The position numbers and the translations under genes were made by a program. A DNA stretch of 64,000 bases from Branchiostoma floridae (Eukaryota; Chordata; Leptocardii; Amphioxiformes; Branchiostomatidae), in NCBI RefSeq assembly GCF_000003815.2, contig NC_049979.1, forward strand, positions 15,433,240 through 15,497,239, given 5' to 3'. The notes below the pieces were generated by a model. The model searched no databases, was not told the DNA's origin, and was given only the letters and a program-made list of their open reading frames with translations. Position 1 is the first letter of the stretch. Each line of letters starts with the position of its first letter. Shown one piece after another: positions 31,767 to 43,079 of the stretch.

Positions 31767-33185
31767 ATGAGCACCTCCGCTGCGACCAAAGGGGGCAAAA
31801 CCGGCAGGAAAGCCAGACAGGTGAAAAAGCCTGTGGGTGACCAAAATGAGACGGATGATGCAGCTAAGTTACCACCGAAATCGGCGGCTGCGAAAAAGGC
31901 ACAGAACTCAAAATATGACAGCTCACTGTCATTGAATACCGTGAACGGAGACATCTCTCCCAAGAAACCCAGCCAAGAAGCAAAGGAACGAGTTCGCGAG
32001 AAGCTTCAGATACACGAACTCCAGAGTGAGCTGACCAAGAAGAGAGTCGAGTGCGACATTTTGCGAGAAGGTGGCAGACAGATACAGGAAGAGCTGAACT
32101 TTCAGAAGGCGGTGCTGTCTGTGAAAACCGATGAAACCATACGTCAACTGACGGAAGAGAACCACGAGCTGTCCGCTATCGTGGAAGAACAGCAGTTACG
32201 GGAGAGCGAACTGGAGCTGCGAGTGGGGGATCTCGAACAGGCGCTACAAGAAGCACAAGAGCAGCAGAAAACACTGGAAGAGGAAAAGAAACGCGTGGAG
32301 GATGCGAGAGACGAGTTGCAACAGTTGCTGAAAGAAGCAGAAGAAAAGCAGAAATCACTGGAAGAGGAAAAGAGACAAGTGGAAGAAGAGGGGGAGGAGT
32401 TGCGGAAGTCTAATCGCCGCCAGGTGGAAGAGATCAGCGCTGCTAAGGCAGAGGTGATCGAGACTGCTCGACGGGCAGAGGATGCGGAGAAGAAGGCAGC
32501 CCAGGAACTGCAAAAGCGACAGGAGCTGGAGCTGAAGAACGAAGAAGTCGTGAAAGAGAGGGATGAAGTCGTGGTTGAAAGAGACGACGCCCAGGAATCT
32601 TGCAGGACCCTAGAAGAGCATATTGAGAGCATGAAGCAGGAAAAGAAGGACCGGCCGTCAGGGGCCACCCAAACCGACCTCCGGTCCTGTGTGTCCTGTA
32701 CCAGTAAGATTGAACACAAGGGCGACATCACAGTGATGGAGTCGAGCTGCAGTCTTCTCCCGTACTTCATCCACGGCGACAGGAGAAACCTCATCGTCCC
32801 TCTTCAACACAAACAGTCCAAAACCATCGACCTGAAAAACTTCAAGGTGGACAACCCGTACGACCACATTCCGTCCACGGCCAGCTCGCGACGCCCGACG
32901 CCATTGAACAAGCTGCCGAAGCGCAGAAGCTCCTCCAGCCTGCAGGGGACGAAACTGCCTAGCTTGCTGAAGTCCAAGAAAGGAGTTGCCGGGCGCGAGG
33001 TGGAGCTGACCGATCCTGCCCTGACCGGGAAGTTCAACATCGCCATCAGCGCGGACTCCAGCACGCAGCCGCAGCAGGCGCAGATCCTGGTGCTGGACCA
33101 GCAGACAGACGGCTACTACGTCATGGCGGATGGGGACGGGGAGGCAGAGGCCGTGAACGGGGAGCAAAATAATGGACACATTTAA
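31767..33185 (+). CDS. Intronless coiled-coil protein C (tandem paralogue family)
   Basis: A single exon encodes 472 aa and ends TAA at 33183-33185. The order is a basic N-terminus, the KYDSSLSLNTVNG and SPKKPSQEAKERV blocks, a Glu/Lys/Gln coiled coil (about 75-300) with one to two 28-residue repeats, then the conserved C-terminal region: TDLRSCVSC (CxxC near 306), GDITVMES, LLPYFIHGDRR, IDLKNF, LPSLLKSKKG, TGKF and an Asp/Gly-rich tail. Some coding blocks are nearly identical at the nucleotide level to gene A, while other parts are well diverged, which suggests gene conversion. No known enzymatic or membrane domain is visible. Function is unknown; a ciliary role is inferred only from the X-box promoter. 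Confidence 0.87.
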   Translation: MSTSAATKGGKTGRKARQVKKPVGDQNETDDAAKLPPKSAAAKKAQNSKYDSSLSLNTVNGDISPKKPSQEAKERVREKLQIHELQSELTKKRVECDILREGGRQIQEELNFQKAVLSVKTDETIRQLTEENHELSAIVEEQQLRESELELRVGDLEQALQEAQEQQKTLEEEKKRVEDARDELQQLLKEAEEKQKSLEEEKRQVEEEGEELRKSNRRQVEEISAAKAEVIETARRAEDAEKKAAQELQKRQELELKNEEVVKERDEVVVERDDAQESCRTLEEHIESMKQEKKDRPSGATQTDLRSCVSCTSKIEHKGDITVMESSCSLLPYFIHGDRRNLIVPLQHKQSKTIDLKNFKVDNPYDHIPSTASSRRPTPLNKLPKRRSSSSLQGTKLPSLLKSKKGVAGREVELTDPALTGKFNIAISADSSTQPQQAQILVLDQQTDGYYVMADGDGEAEAVNGEQNNGHI

Positions 33186-35560
33186 CCTTCATCAGGCTAA
33201 ATTGAGGATTTGTTGGTTATACTAAGGTGTTGCAATTATCTATTTCTGATGCTTTTACAAAGATAACTTTGCGCCAACATCACCATATGTCGTACTGTAT
33301 GTAAACACATCGCTGCTTTGTACTTGTACTAGTACGTTACGTAAACTGTAATCCAAAAGGACATGTATTTGTTCGACTGTTTGTCAACCCCTCAGTTTTC
33401 AGCTGATAATCAACAGGTTCATTGCATTGAATAATTCATGAGCAGCCCACCTTCAGCTGATTAGGTCACAAAGAATGAGCAACCTTGATGGTTAGCGGGA
33501 TGGGGTGGAAAAACACATGTATGTGGTGCCATAACGGTGGAAAGTTTGTACAGTAGAGATGACCCTGGATTTACCCGGTACCTTTCAGGACTACAGCTAT
33601 CTATAGATATCATATTTGGATGGAAAAACTTATACGAAAAATTGTAAATATATGATATGATACACGGTCGTAACAGGTGAAAAATTGCGGTTGCCAGTGG
33701 AGCCCGATGCAATTAAAATGATACAAACAGACAGTAAATGATTTGTCTTAATAATAATATATCTTATATCTGATTGTGATGAATATATTCAGTGTATATG
33801 GTTGAAATAGATATATCCAGTTTCTTAGGACAAACGACTGAATGTTTATTTCGCATGCAGATTTTTAATGTAATTCTTATCTCACGGATAGGTATTGTAC
33901 GTAACGTACACGACCATATAGTCTATTTTTCTGCTACCGTTACACATACTATGGCCCTGTGCCGTTTAGCTCCTAGTCAAGTACAATACGAAGTTGTAAT
34001 CTTGCATTTACACAGCTTTTTGCCACATGAAGATTACAGCATACTGCTGTTAAATGTTGGGTGTGGTGTATACTTGTGTAGTTACCTGCTATGTATGGTT
34101 TGGCCTTTTTGTCATGGGAGCAAAATATGAAAGCTTGAAAAAAGCATGCGCTAGTCGTTGACTTCAAAGGTGATGCATCCACAATTCCATCCAGTCCCTC
34201 TATGCTGGTCCCCTACTCACACCGAGTTCAATGTCTCTTGAAACCCGCCAGTACTCAGCTACCGAGACGCTATTGGTTCAGACACACAAGATAAATACGC
34301 CACCTGGCGACAGTAATTTCATGGCATCTAGATACGTGTCACATTCCTCATAATAACGGCATTGTCGCTACGTGACATTGATTTGGAATAGCTAGATTGG
34401 GAACAGCATTCTAAGGTTTCACCTCACAAAGTACACAAAGTACAGTTCTATTACTCTGAGCAGGGTTGACACTTCGCTGTTGGTTGATTCATGGCCGGTT
34501 CTATAAATAGCAAGGTTTTCGACAAGTTTGAAGGCCTTTAATACAAATGCCCCGTATCAGCCGCTTACACCCACGCTTTGTATCTAAGTTAACGCACGTG
34601 TTGGACATATCACTCTTTTTATCCCTACAGAACACTGACGGACCAGCCCCTGTGTGAATTTCTAAAACTTTCAAAAGTTCAAAGTGTGAATATCAGTCTT
34701 AGACGAAGCCCTGCCCAATAACCTTGCGTTCAGACTTCAATAAATGTCGTGGAGCGCTATAGCATTCCAGGTGAGATTAGAACCAGTGACCTTTGTGTTC
34801 TGGGACAAACCTTGTCATCTTATCGACGGCTTTGACAGGCTGTCCTCACGTTTCTCGCGGCACAAGCTGGGCTCGGGTGATATGTTTACCCATCTGTTCC
34901 AACCTGTTTACCCAACAAGCCTATAGACATGTCATTCACGCGTCGCCACATGACGAGCCGTCAGCGCGGGGGCGATATCGGACCCGCTGTCCGATATGAG
35001 CGGCCGAGCTGCACGACATTGTGAACACACCTATGTAAACCTCACCGCCAAGACCTGACGAGGGGCAAGGACTGACACCAGCTGACGAGAATAGCCGGGC
35101 CAAGTGCTGGGACACAGTACACCACCTATACCTTCCGGATATGTACAAAGCTAGATGTTGTGCGTGTGGCACACCTGTCGGCGGACAAGTGGAAACAGGA
35201 GAGCGCTCCGCCACATGTTGAGCAAACGGAGCTTTTGAGCATATGTCAGCTAAACGTGTACAGTGTTGCGTAAGTTGGTTCTATCCTGCAGCAGCAGACG
35301 GGAGTTGGAAGGTCCTGGAAGCGGCACGGGGACGGACGCCAAGTTCTGCGCTGAGACAGCGCGCTGTCTGTACAGCTATTTAGTTCGCCCGTGTGTCTCT
35401 ACCTTAACACAGGGCAACTGTGAGTTAACCGTCGCCTTTTCCTCCAAGGTTTGAGCGCTCCGAGGTTTAGTGAGCAGATTTTAGGGCACACGTTGGAAGC
35501 AGGGACGGTGTTGTTTGGAGGCATTTCAGTGGATTCCAGGAATCGACAGTGATATCACAG
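33186..35560. other. 3' UTR of gene C and intergenic sequence
   Basis: ATTAAA near 33711 may be gene C's polyadenylation signal. A TATA-like TATAAATAG lies at 34502-34510 and could start the transcript holding the 35563 exon. No other gene is supported. Confidence 0.4.
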
Positions 35561-35562
35561 CA

Positions 35563-35679
35563 ATGATCTTGAGATTTGTTCTGGTGCATCTGGCGGTCTT
35601 AACATGGGTGCTAGCAACCAACACTGCTGGAGCCATGGCTGGCGACACAGAAGGGGAAGGCACCGTGCAGCAAGACATG
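35563..35679 (+). CDS. Possible first coding exon with signal peptide
   Basis: The ATG at 35563 opens a hydrophobic leader (MILRFVLVHLAVLTWVLA) followed by a small-residue, acidic stretch (TNTAGAMAGDTEGEG). It can be read to a GTAGGC donor after 39 codons in phase 0. That phase matches the acceptor of SMOC exon 2 (47558), so it could be an alternative SMOC first exon or the start of an unrelated secreted protein. If unspliced, the frame runs on to 35793. There is no homology I recognise, and the donor is weak. Confidence 0.3.
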
Positions 35680-37184
35680 GTAGGCACTGATCTCCATATC
35701 CTTCTTCCACGGCTCTTAATTTGTTTCGCCCTTATAGTACACTATACAGACCTGCCTTGTGCTAGCTACTCTGCTGCCCACTCTGTAATGTGACGTCATC
35801 AGGTGAAGAATACTCCAACAGGTGTCAGAGCTCGCCACAATGGTTCCGTCCGTGCGGTTTCCCTGCTAGGTCAAAAATATAGGAATGCCCTTGTTTCACC
35901 TCCCGTCAAGAGCGCACAGTCATTCCCTATTGATAAACACTCCTTATCACACAACAGAATGCCTGACTATCGAGTTGAACATTCCGATGTCAAGGCAGCC
36001 GACATACGTACACACGTTCTTGTTCGCTTTGCCGTGAACTTAACAGTTACAAAAAAAGCCTTCTTTTCTCACCACATGACCTCAACAGACCATGAGACGT
36101 GACTAGCTCTGTGAGCCTTTCAACAAGAGCAGCTAGTGACTTGTCCATTGACGTCATCCCGGTCCCAAATCCCGGCACACGAACTTAAGATTTGATAGAA
36201 AATAGTAACATTTAACATGACAATGAACGGACTAGAGAGGACGCCGCACATCTGTTAAAGCGTATCGTTGTTCAGGTTTCCGACTGACGTGTCTTTCCCA
36301 GTCCACCGTACTCCCAGTCTGATTGTGTATATGTTGAGTTGGCATGATTTTCCCGAACGTTTTATTTATAGAATTACGTATGTTTTCTTTATCTCCCTGT
36401 GGTATGTGTAAATCAACACAAGTTAGATAAAGCTCGCCTTTTGTCCGATAATTTCGTCATTGGAGTGAGCTGATGTGTTTTTACTGTATGTCGTGACATG
36501 TTATTGGCAAATGTTCTCTTTGAATAAAGACAAAGGTGGGCGCGAGTAAAACAGTTACAGAGTAGCGATTGCTATTGATGAGTGTGGCAAGACAGAAGTG
36601 TTGAAGACCTTAACGGATATGCATCATAACGAAAAATTTCTCTCCATGATCTCCATGATCTTTGCAAACCGCGTGACGGTCGTACCTAGTCCGTAGGCGC
36701 GCATTTGAATATACGGTGCCCGTCAGCTGACAGACAACCAACCGCGAGTCTAACACAATGGACACTAGGATATCCGACGGTTACTTACAGACCCGTACTG
36801 TTAGTATGCCACCTCTTAAACCGTTTCATTGTCCAGACACACCTCGTGAGCTTCGCGGTTGCTACGATCCCGACCCACTGGACAAGTTTGTTTGTACTAG
36901 CTACTGTCAATCACAGTCGTCTTTGTGGACAAAACAGGTTAATCTGTCTGCGGAATTTTCCCTCGGCTGTCCATCTCTACACCAACGGAGATAACGTTCG
37001 AGCAAATAAATAAACAGGGCCATGCTCTCTGTACCAGTTTCCAGACAGCACAAAAAAACAGCACAAACAGCAGTGGATATCTGCCAAGGCTGAACAAAAA
37101 CTGACCATGTTTCTTTCTGTTTGTGTACGTTTTGAACTGCAGCCAGATAGCGACTACAACTTCACTCACATTTACATGCCGGTG

Positions 37185-37345
37185 TGACAGCGATCTCGCC
37201 CCCCCGTGATCTCGCCCCTCCGGGGGCGAAATCACTAGCGATCTCGCCCCCCCGGGGCGAAATCACTAGCGATCTCGCCCTCCCCGGCTAGTGATCTCGC
37301 CCCCCTACCTCGCCCCCCTTTAGCGATTTCGCCCCCCCCCCAAAA
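37185..37345. repeat. Cluster of GATCTCGCCCC / GGGGCGAAATCACTAGC inverted repeats
   Basis: The motif GATCTCGCCCC occurs several times and is paired with its near-complement GGGGCGAAATCACTAG in alternating orientation. The cluster ends in C-rich runs. The core segment TCACTAGCGATCTCGCCC repeats with a period of about 45 bp. It can fold into GC-rich hairpins and has C/G runs compatible with quadruplex formation. Confidence 0.8.
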
Positions 37346-38098
37346 AAAACGGGTTTACATGACATTTTAGAAGTTGATTGGTATAAATCACAAAATGCAG
37401 TTTCAGAATGATATAAGTACACGAGTTTGATACATAACTCCATTCATAGTATCAATATTAACGTAATTACATGGTAATAAGATAGTTGAACTTGTTTCAG
37501 ACAAGGAGGGTTGGGTCCCTTGTATTCCAATTATTGCATATACCTGAGTCTTGACATAAGATGTATTTCATTGTATTCACCTGTCCTCAAGCAACCTATA
37601 TATCTCCAATATGAAGTCTCTACCATGAAGTGACCACAAAATAACTATGTAATGTCTTTATTGATTATGCAAATATTAGATATTAATTAGAATAACGCAC
37701 ATTTTGGTATGTGCACCTGGCCAAGGGATATCTTCACCTCCAACATGACTGTTTTTTCTAGTATTTAGGAACTGATGCATTTACCCGTGTTTCTTAAGAC
37801 TGGACTTTACCAGTGTTTGTGTAGCTAACAGCTATGTCAACTTGCGCGTAGATAGTGTTTATAATGAGAAACTATTATTCACGTGTGTTTTTGTTAGTGC
37901 TTTGGAAATGTTTCCAGCACAAGAAAGAAAACACTGTGACAAATTGAAAACATATAGCTGACGTATTCCGTACCATAGACGGTGTTGATTTATACGTTCG
38001 CAGTAGCACTGTTTTTATGCCACCTCAGCTGTAAAAATTGTCTTTTTCATTTCAATGTTATGTTTGCACCGAACAATATAGTATCGACTTTCGAGGTA

Positions 38099-38310
38099 NN
38101 NNNNNNNNNNNNNNNNNNNNNNNNNNNNNNNNNNNNNNNNNNNNNNNNNNNNNNNNNNNNNNNNNNNNNNNNNNNNNNNNNNNNNNNNNNNNNNNNNNNN
38201 NNNNNNNNNNNNNNNNNNNNNNNNNNNNNNNNNNNNNNNNNNNNNNNNNNNNNNNNNNNNNNNNNNNNNNNNNNNNNNNNNNNNNNNNNNNNNNNNNNNN
38301 NNNNNNNNNN
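38099..38310. other. Assembly gap (212 N)
   Basis: A run of 212 N. Open frames drawn through it are meaningless. Confidence 0.99.
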
Positions 38311-39102
38311 GCAGTAAGACAGGGGCGTTCGCGTGGCGCCGGCTACCAACAAGGTGCTTTCAGTTCTTAAACAGACCTTAACTGTTCGGAGCCGCTGAGT
38401 TTGGCAGGGCTGACGTACTGGTCCTCTCAGACAAGAAGGCGTCCCGTTAGACACCACATGGCAGTTAGGACGCGCCACGAAAGCCCTTCATTTGGCCGTA
38501 CGACCTACAGAACTAAGAGCTGTGACCAAAATTTTGAGCATTTTGAGGTGAAGACCCGTGTCACGTCAACTTTCAAAATCGCTAAGACAACAGAGAAGAG
38601 CGTTTGAAACACATACATAACTTTATGGACTTTATAATGGAAACTTTAATGTTTTTAACAAACGTAACGTTCTTGTTACTTCCACACCTCTTGAAGATCA
38701 GCTCCGATTCCATCTTAGAATACAGAGGGATCTTATTGTAAGAATTTTGCTTCCAAAATGGTCTTATTTCTCCAAAGAGAAAGACGGACAGGTAACAAGT
38801 AGTTGCAAATGACCGGAAGGAGAAGAAAGCACGTGTGTTCGACTACGTTATCAATACAAACACTGCCTACTGAAGCTCAGTGTTTTCTCTGTAAGCAAGT
38901 AGAGGACGTGGACAGAGATGACTTTCTTCTGCAGGGCAGGACCCCACTCCGACATACCTCGTGGTGGGCCATACGAGAACGACGTACACCTATAAAAGGA
39001 AAGGTCGTGGGAAGGACTTATTTTAAGGTGACCATGACACCTGAGCGGGACAGGTGACACCTTTTGGCAAGCCCGATCCCGGTGGTGTTTGGAAGACGAT
39101 AC

Positions 39103-39388
39103 NNNNNNNNNNNNNNNNNNNNNNNNNNNNNNNNNNNNNNNNNNNNNNNNNNNNNNNNNNNNNNNNNNNNNNNNNNNNNNNNNNNNNNNNNNNNNNNNNN
39201 NNNNNNNNNNNNNNNNNNNNNNNNNNNNNNNNNNNNNNNNNNNNNNNNNNNNNNNNNNNNNNNNNNNNNNNNNNNNNNNNNNNNNNNNNNNNNNNNNNNN
39301 NNNNNNNNNNNNNNNNNNNNNNNNNNNNNNNNNNNNNNNNNNNNNNNNNNNNNNNNNNNNNNNNNNNNNNNNNNNNNNNNNNNNNNNN
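39103..39388. other. Assembly gap (286 N)
   Basis: A run of 286 N. Open frames drawn through it are meaningless. Confidence 0.99.
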
Positions 39389-40234
39389 AAAGCAAGGCAG
39401 TCACGTGCACTTACAACTATAATGTTATACAGGCATTAATGAAATACTACTACTACTTGTCTGGAAATTATCTGGGCTTCGTCACGCTCGCTCTCATGCT
39501 AGTACGCTCTCACCAACGAGCTTATAGGGAGCACGGGATTGAATTATTATTTCTCGCTTCGTGGACCATACGCATCAACAGTCGAACTTTTTACCTTTTT
39601 ATACGTAAAGTAAACTTGTTTGGTGTTAAGTCAGATCTGAGTTAAATCAAAGAGGCTAGATCACACGTGTCAGCGGAGGCGCCAGGGGTGTGGTACCGGC
39701 TGAGTCGTAATTGTCACTGTCACAAATCAGACCTGACTTTGAATTCGAACTTGATGTTTATGTTCGTTCGGCGGGACCCACGGGCGCCGTGAGGCTGTGA
39801 TGACGAATGTCGGACTGGGCTCCCGGCCAAGCCAACCCTCTTCCGTGATGCAGGGGTAAGCACCGTGGGTGCCGGGGAACATGAAGCCTCCGTGAGTGCG
39901 ATAAAAGGAGATGACAACTGACAAATGGTTTAGGAAATGATTCATTTGTTGTCCTTTCTTTTCTGAGGTTTGTTCGCCTTCTCCCGCAAAGCGTAATCAG
40001 CCTCGTGAAAGAAAACTGGGACCGTCCGAAAATGAACCGCTTCCCCTCCTAACATCTGCTCGGAGATTATGTGGTCAGTTTGAACTGGTGGCGCTGTCGA
40101 TCGCCCGGCAATTCTAAGGTCTGAATGAATAGACCAAGATAAGTCAAGATAAGAGCCACCTGGGTCACCGGTGAGCAATTATATTAACTGATAGATTCTG
40201 TGATGTATTTTGATCATTTTCACAATTCAAATAT

Positions 40235-40460
40235 GCCTGTCCCTGAGGCTATCGACAGGATCATCCAATCAATAGTGGAAAATTCTCACTATTGTCAGGA
40301 TCATCCTGTCAATAACAGAAGATTTTGCATGTTGCGCTGCTGACAGGATGTCCTGCGATGTCCTGTCCACAGGACAATCCTATCAACAGTTAAAAATGTT
40401 CACCATTGATGGGATGATCCTGTCAATGATGTTTGTCACTACTGACAGGACCGTTTTGTC
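40235..40460. repeat. Cluster of ACAGGAT-ATCCTGT half-palindromes
   Basis: At least eight occurrences of GACAGGAT or its complement ATCCTGTC, often with CAATA or CAATG tails (for example GTCAGGATCATCCTGTCAAT), lie within about 225 bp. Many adjacent pairs form short hairpins. The array is degenerate and has no fixed period. Confidence 0.75.
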
Positions 40461-41690
40461 CACAGCCCCTTCATTTCAAAATTCAGACCTGAAAGGGGCC
40501 TTGTGAAGAAGTCTATCCTGCGCTCGACCAAACTTCCTTGATGATTCTACTAAGATGACGGCCAGTCACTTACTTGTTTTGAAACAAATTTTAAAACGTT
40601 TATGCTTTATTGAATGGCGAGTAACTATACCAAACCACAGGCTACTAAGGAAGTGACTGCTTATAGTTCTTGCTTACCGCATTATAACTTTTGGAGAAAG
40701 ACTTGATGGAATAGTGTTACAAGACGCTGATATTCCTGTACACATCTTTGCTACAGATAAAATCTAACAGGACTGGGAATGTGTCAAGGTTAAGATGTTT
40801 CCCTTCCGAATTACAAGCCGGTGGTAGTCTATAACGTACAGTGGGTGCGTCTTGCGTGACATCTCCAGCCCACTGAGTCTGGCTTTGTTTAGGAATGGGT
40901 CTGACGTGGGACGAACGGAATTTTCCCACAGTAATCCCAGAGAAATTGATATGTATATTGTTTATACATCTTTACAGGAAAAAAATGTCGCACCGTTTTG
41001 GTATGTCAAGTTTATTGTTGTGTGAATGTAGAGAGGGTGTTCTAGAAATTACATGAACTGCATAGGGTCCACAAATGATAAAATTATCAAAAAAATCAAC
41101 ATCCTGACTCAATAATGTAGTGATGCATGAAAAGTGTGTGTCCTTGCACATGATTCGTTGGGACGAAAACTGCATTTCGCACTTGGGATAACATTTTTCA
41201 TGACATTGAATTCAGTTAGAAACTGCATTATTCTTTTACTCTTGAGCGTCCCCTCTCCTCTTTCCCTTCATTAATTTTTTGTGCATTTGTACTGATGACC
41301 AAAATTAAAGTAAAAGCGACTTGTGTGGCCGGTAAAACCGGCAATGCGTAAACAGTGGACAAAGCAAAGTCATGGGCAATTGTACAAAGTCACACACTTG
41401 AAGGTAGAGAATGACCGAGGTATTTCCGGGTGTTTCCGGGTAGACACGCATGATCTAACACACCGATCTATAGGCCTAGGTGTTTTCAGACAATAAGCAC
41501 CTGCAATTATGTGAACAGACGAACAAACATAATAGGAGGACAAAAATGTATAATCAATACAGATATGCAGTGTAAGTTTTTATCCTCAGGCTTTTCCCCT
41601 GTGTTTGTATCCTGACAGAAGAAGCACCGTAGAAAATAAGTCCAGCCACTTGAAGTTTTACGTTGAACCTAGCTTTATCAACACGTGTTG

Positions 41691-42510
41691 TAATACCCCC
41701 CTCACATTATATACGATCTTCGGGCGTATTTCGCGATCGCACGAAGGTCGGCTGATTTTAAGATCTTAAGATGGTCTTGCGTATTATTCACCCAAAATCT
41801 GTCCCCCTCACATATAAGCGAGCCTTGTGCGATCGACGGTGAATAAATCTATGATAATGAACCTCCCAACCTCTTGCACGTGGACAAGGGAACACAAAAC
41901 GTTCCTCAAAAAAGGAAAGAGATCAATAAATGTTGCTTATTTTGTTGTCGTAATCTTTTTAACCAATGAATTTAATGCGCGGGCATAATAGAAATGGCAC
42001 AAGAAAGGGAAGTGTGTCACAAAGCCAGCCTACATACTACCACAGGGGCCACAATGTTAGAATTACCCTCACATTCCCAGAAATTCAATTTTTGTAAACA
42101 ATCGGAAGTCGGGTGAACGTCGCCCGAACGTCGCCCGACTAACGGGCGTTCGCCATCCGATTTGCGCTCGATGATTAACAACTATGTCTGTGCTCGCCTA
42201 TCGGTCTTCAATCGTTGGATTGACGCAAGACTATTAACCGATAGCCTTGCGAGGTACGTACGATTTGCACGCACGATCTGCGACTCGGTAACGAGCTCTG
42301 CGATCTCGGAGATCTCCTGCGACTTGTCGCTTATGTTAAGAACATGTTTCGCTGCACCGCGACCGTCGTAAGACTCCTGAAAATTGCCGGCGATCCCTAA
42401 AAATCGCAAGATGATCGTGAGAACACCGGACGTCTTACTCACGAAAATGTCATTTAGAGCTCGTAAACTAGTCTTCCGATCGAATCGCGCCTAATGTGAG
42501 GGGGGTATAA
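41691..42510. mobile_element. 814-bp non-autonomous TIR element with TAA target duplication
   Basis: The perfect 16-bp TIRs TACCCCCCTCACATTA (41694-41709) and TAATGTGAGGGGGGTA (42492-42507) are flanked by TAA on both sides (41691-41693 and 42508-42510). A 3-bp TWA duplication is the hallmark of PIF/Harbinger elements. Subterminal copies of CCCTCACAT recur inside (about 41812 and 42067), and CGATCG-type motifs are frequent. No transposase frame is present. The superfamily assignment is inference. Confidence 0.8.
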
Positions 42511-43079
42511 CGAAGACCACCATACATAATACCAGCGTGTACAGACTGGGTGGCGCAACAGCCGATCTGACCCACACCTTGTTTGAGCCAATACACGACA
42601 ATTAATATTACATTAAGCTCCTTAACCCGCCTACACGGCGACATGGCCCAGACGCGCCCATGGCCTACTGGGTCTGAAGTTCATGCGGCGCTCGTGCAGG
42701 TAACCTAAACAGTCCGGGGCCGTCTTACGGTAACCGGGTGGCTTCTGTCAGCACACCGGTTCACACGGCCTGGTCGTGACGTCACCTTAATGCGCCACTC
42801 AGAGGTCAATCCCAAGTATTTCCTCTCAAGACAAAAGTGGGCTGGCAAACGCCCGCTGAAAGATCCCGTGGTGCTTGAGACTCTTTAAGTCTTGACCTAT
42901 TTCCACTTGATCGCCCCCCCTTTATGTAAACGTGACTTAGAATTCCACAACGAGCTCCGAACAAAACGTTTAACTTCCCGTCGCCCGGGTTGGCAGCGCT
43001 GGTTGGGAATCAGTGGCCCATTAGGTTCCAATTTCTTCTCCGGCTTATGAGATATCCGAACTGTTTACTTACTGTCTTC

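Larger units (their letters stand above)
35800..43000. other. Gene-poor region with repeats and two assembly gaps
   Basis: No gene can be supported. It holds the palindromic GATCTCGCCCCC cluster (37185-37345), two N gaps, the ACAGGAT/ATCCTGT cluster (40235-40460) and the 814-bp TIR element (41694-42507). Short open frames lack splice context and domains. Confidence 0.5.

Noticed and set aside
36758..36994. 78-codon plus-strand frame with several Cys
   Set aside because: It has no acceptor or donor arrangement and no match to any Cys-rich domain pattern.
38047..39645. Open frames spanning the N gaps
   Set aside because: Most of their codons are N, so they carry no evidence of coding.
40235..40460. 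CRISPR array
   Set aside because: The repeats are short, degenerate, in both orientations and irregularly spaced, and the genome is eukaryotic.
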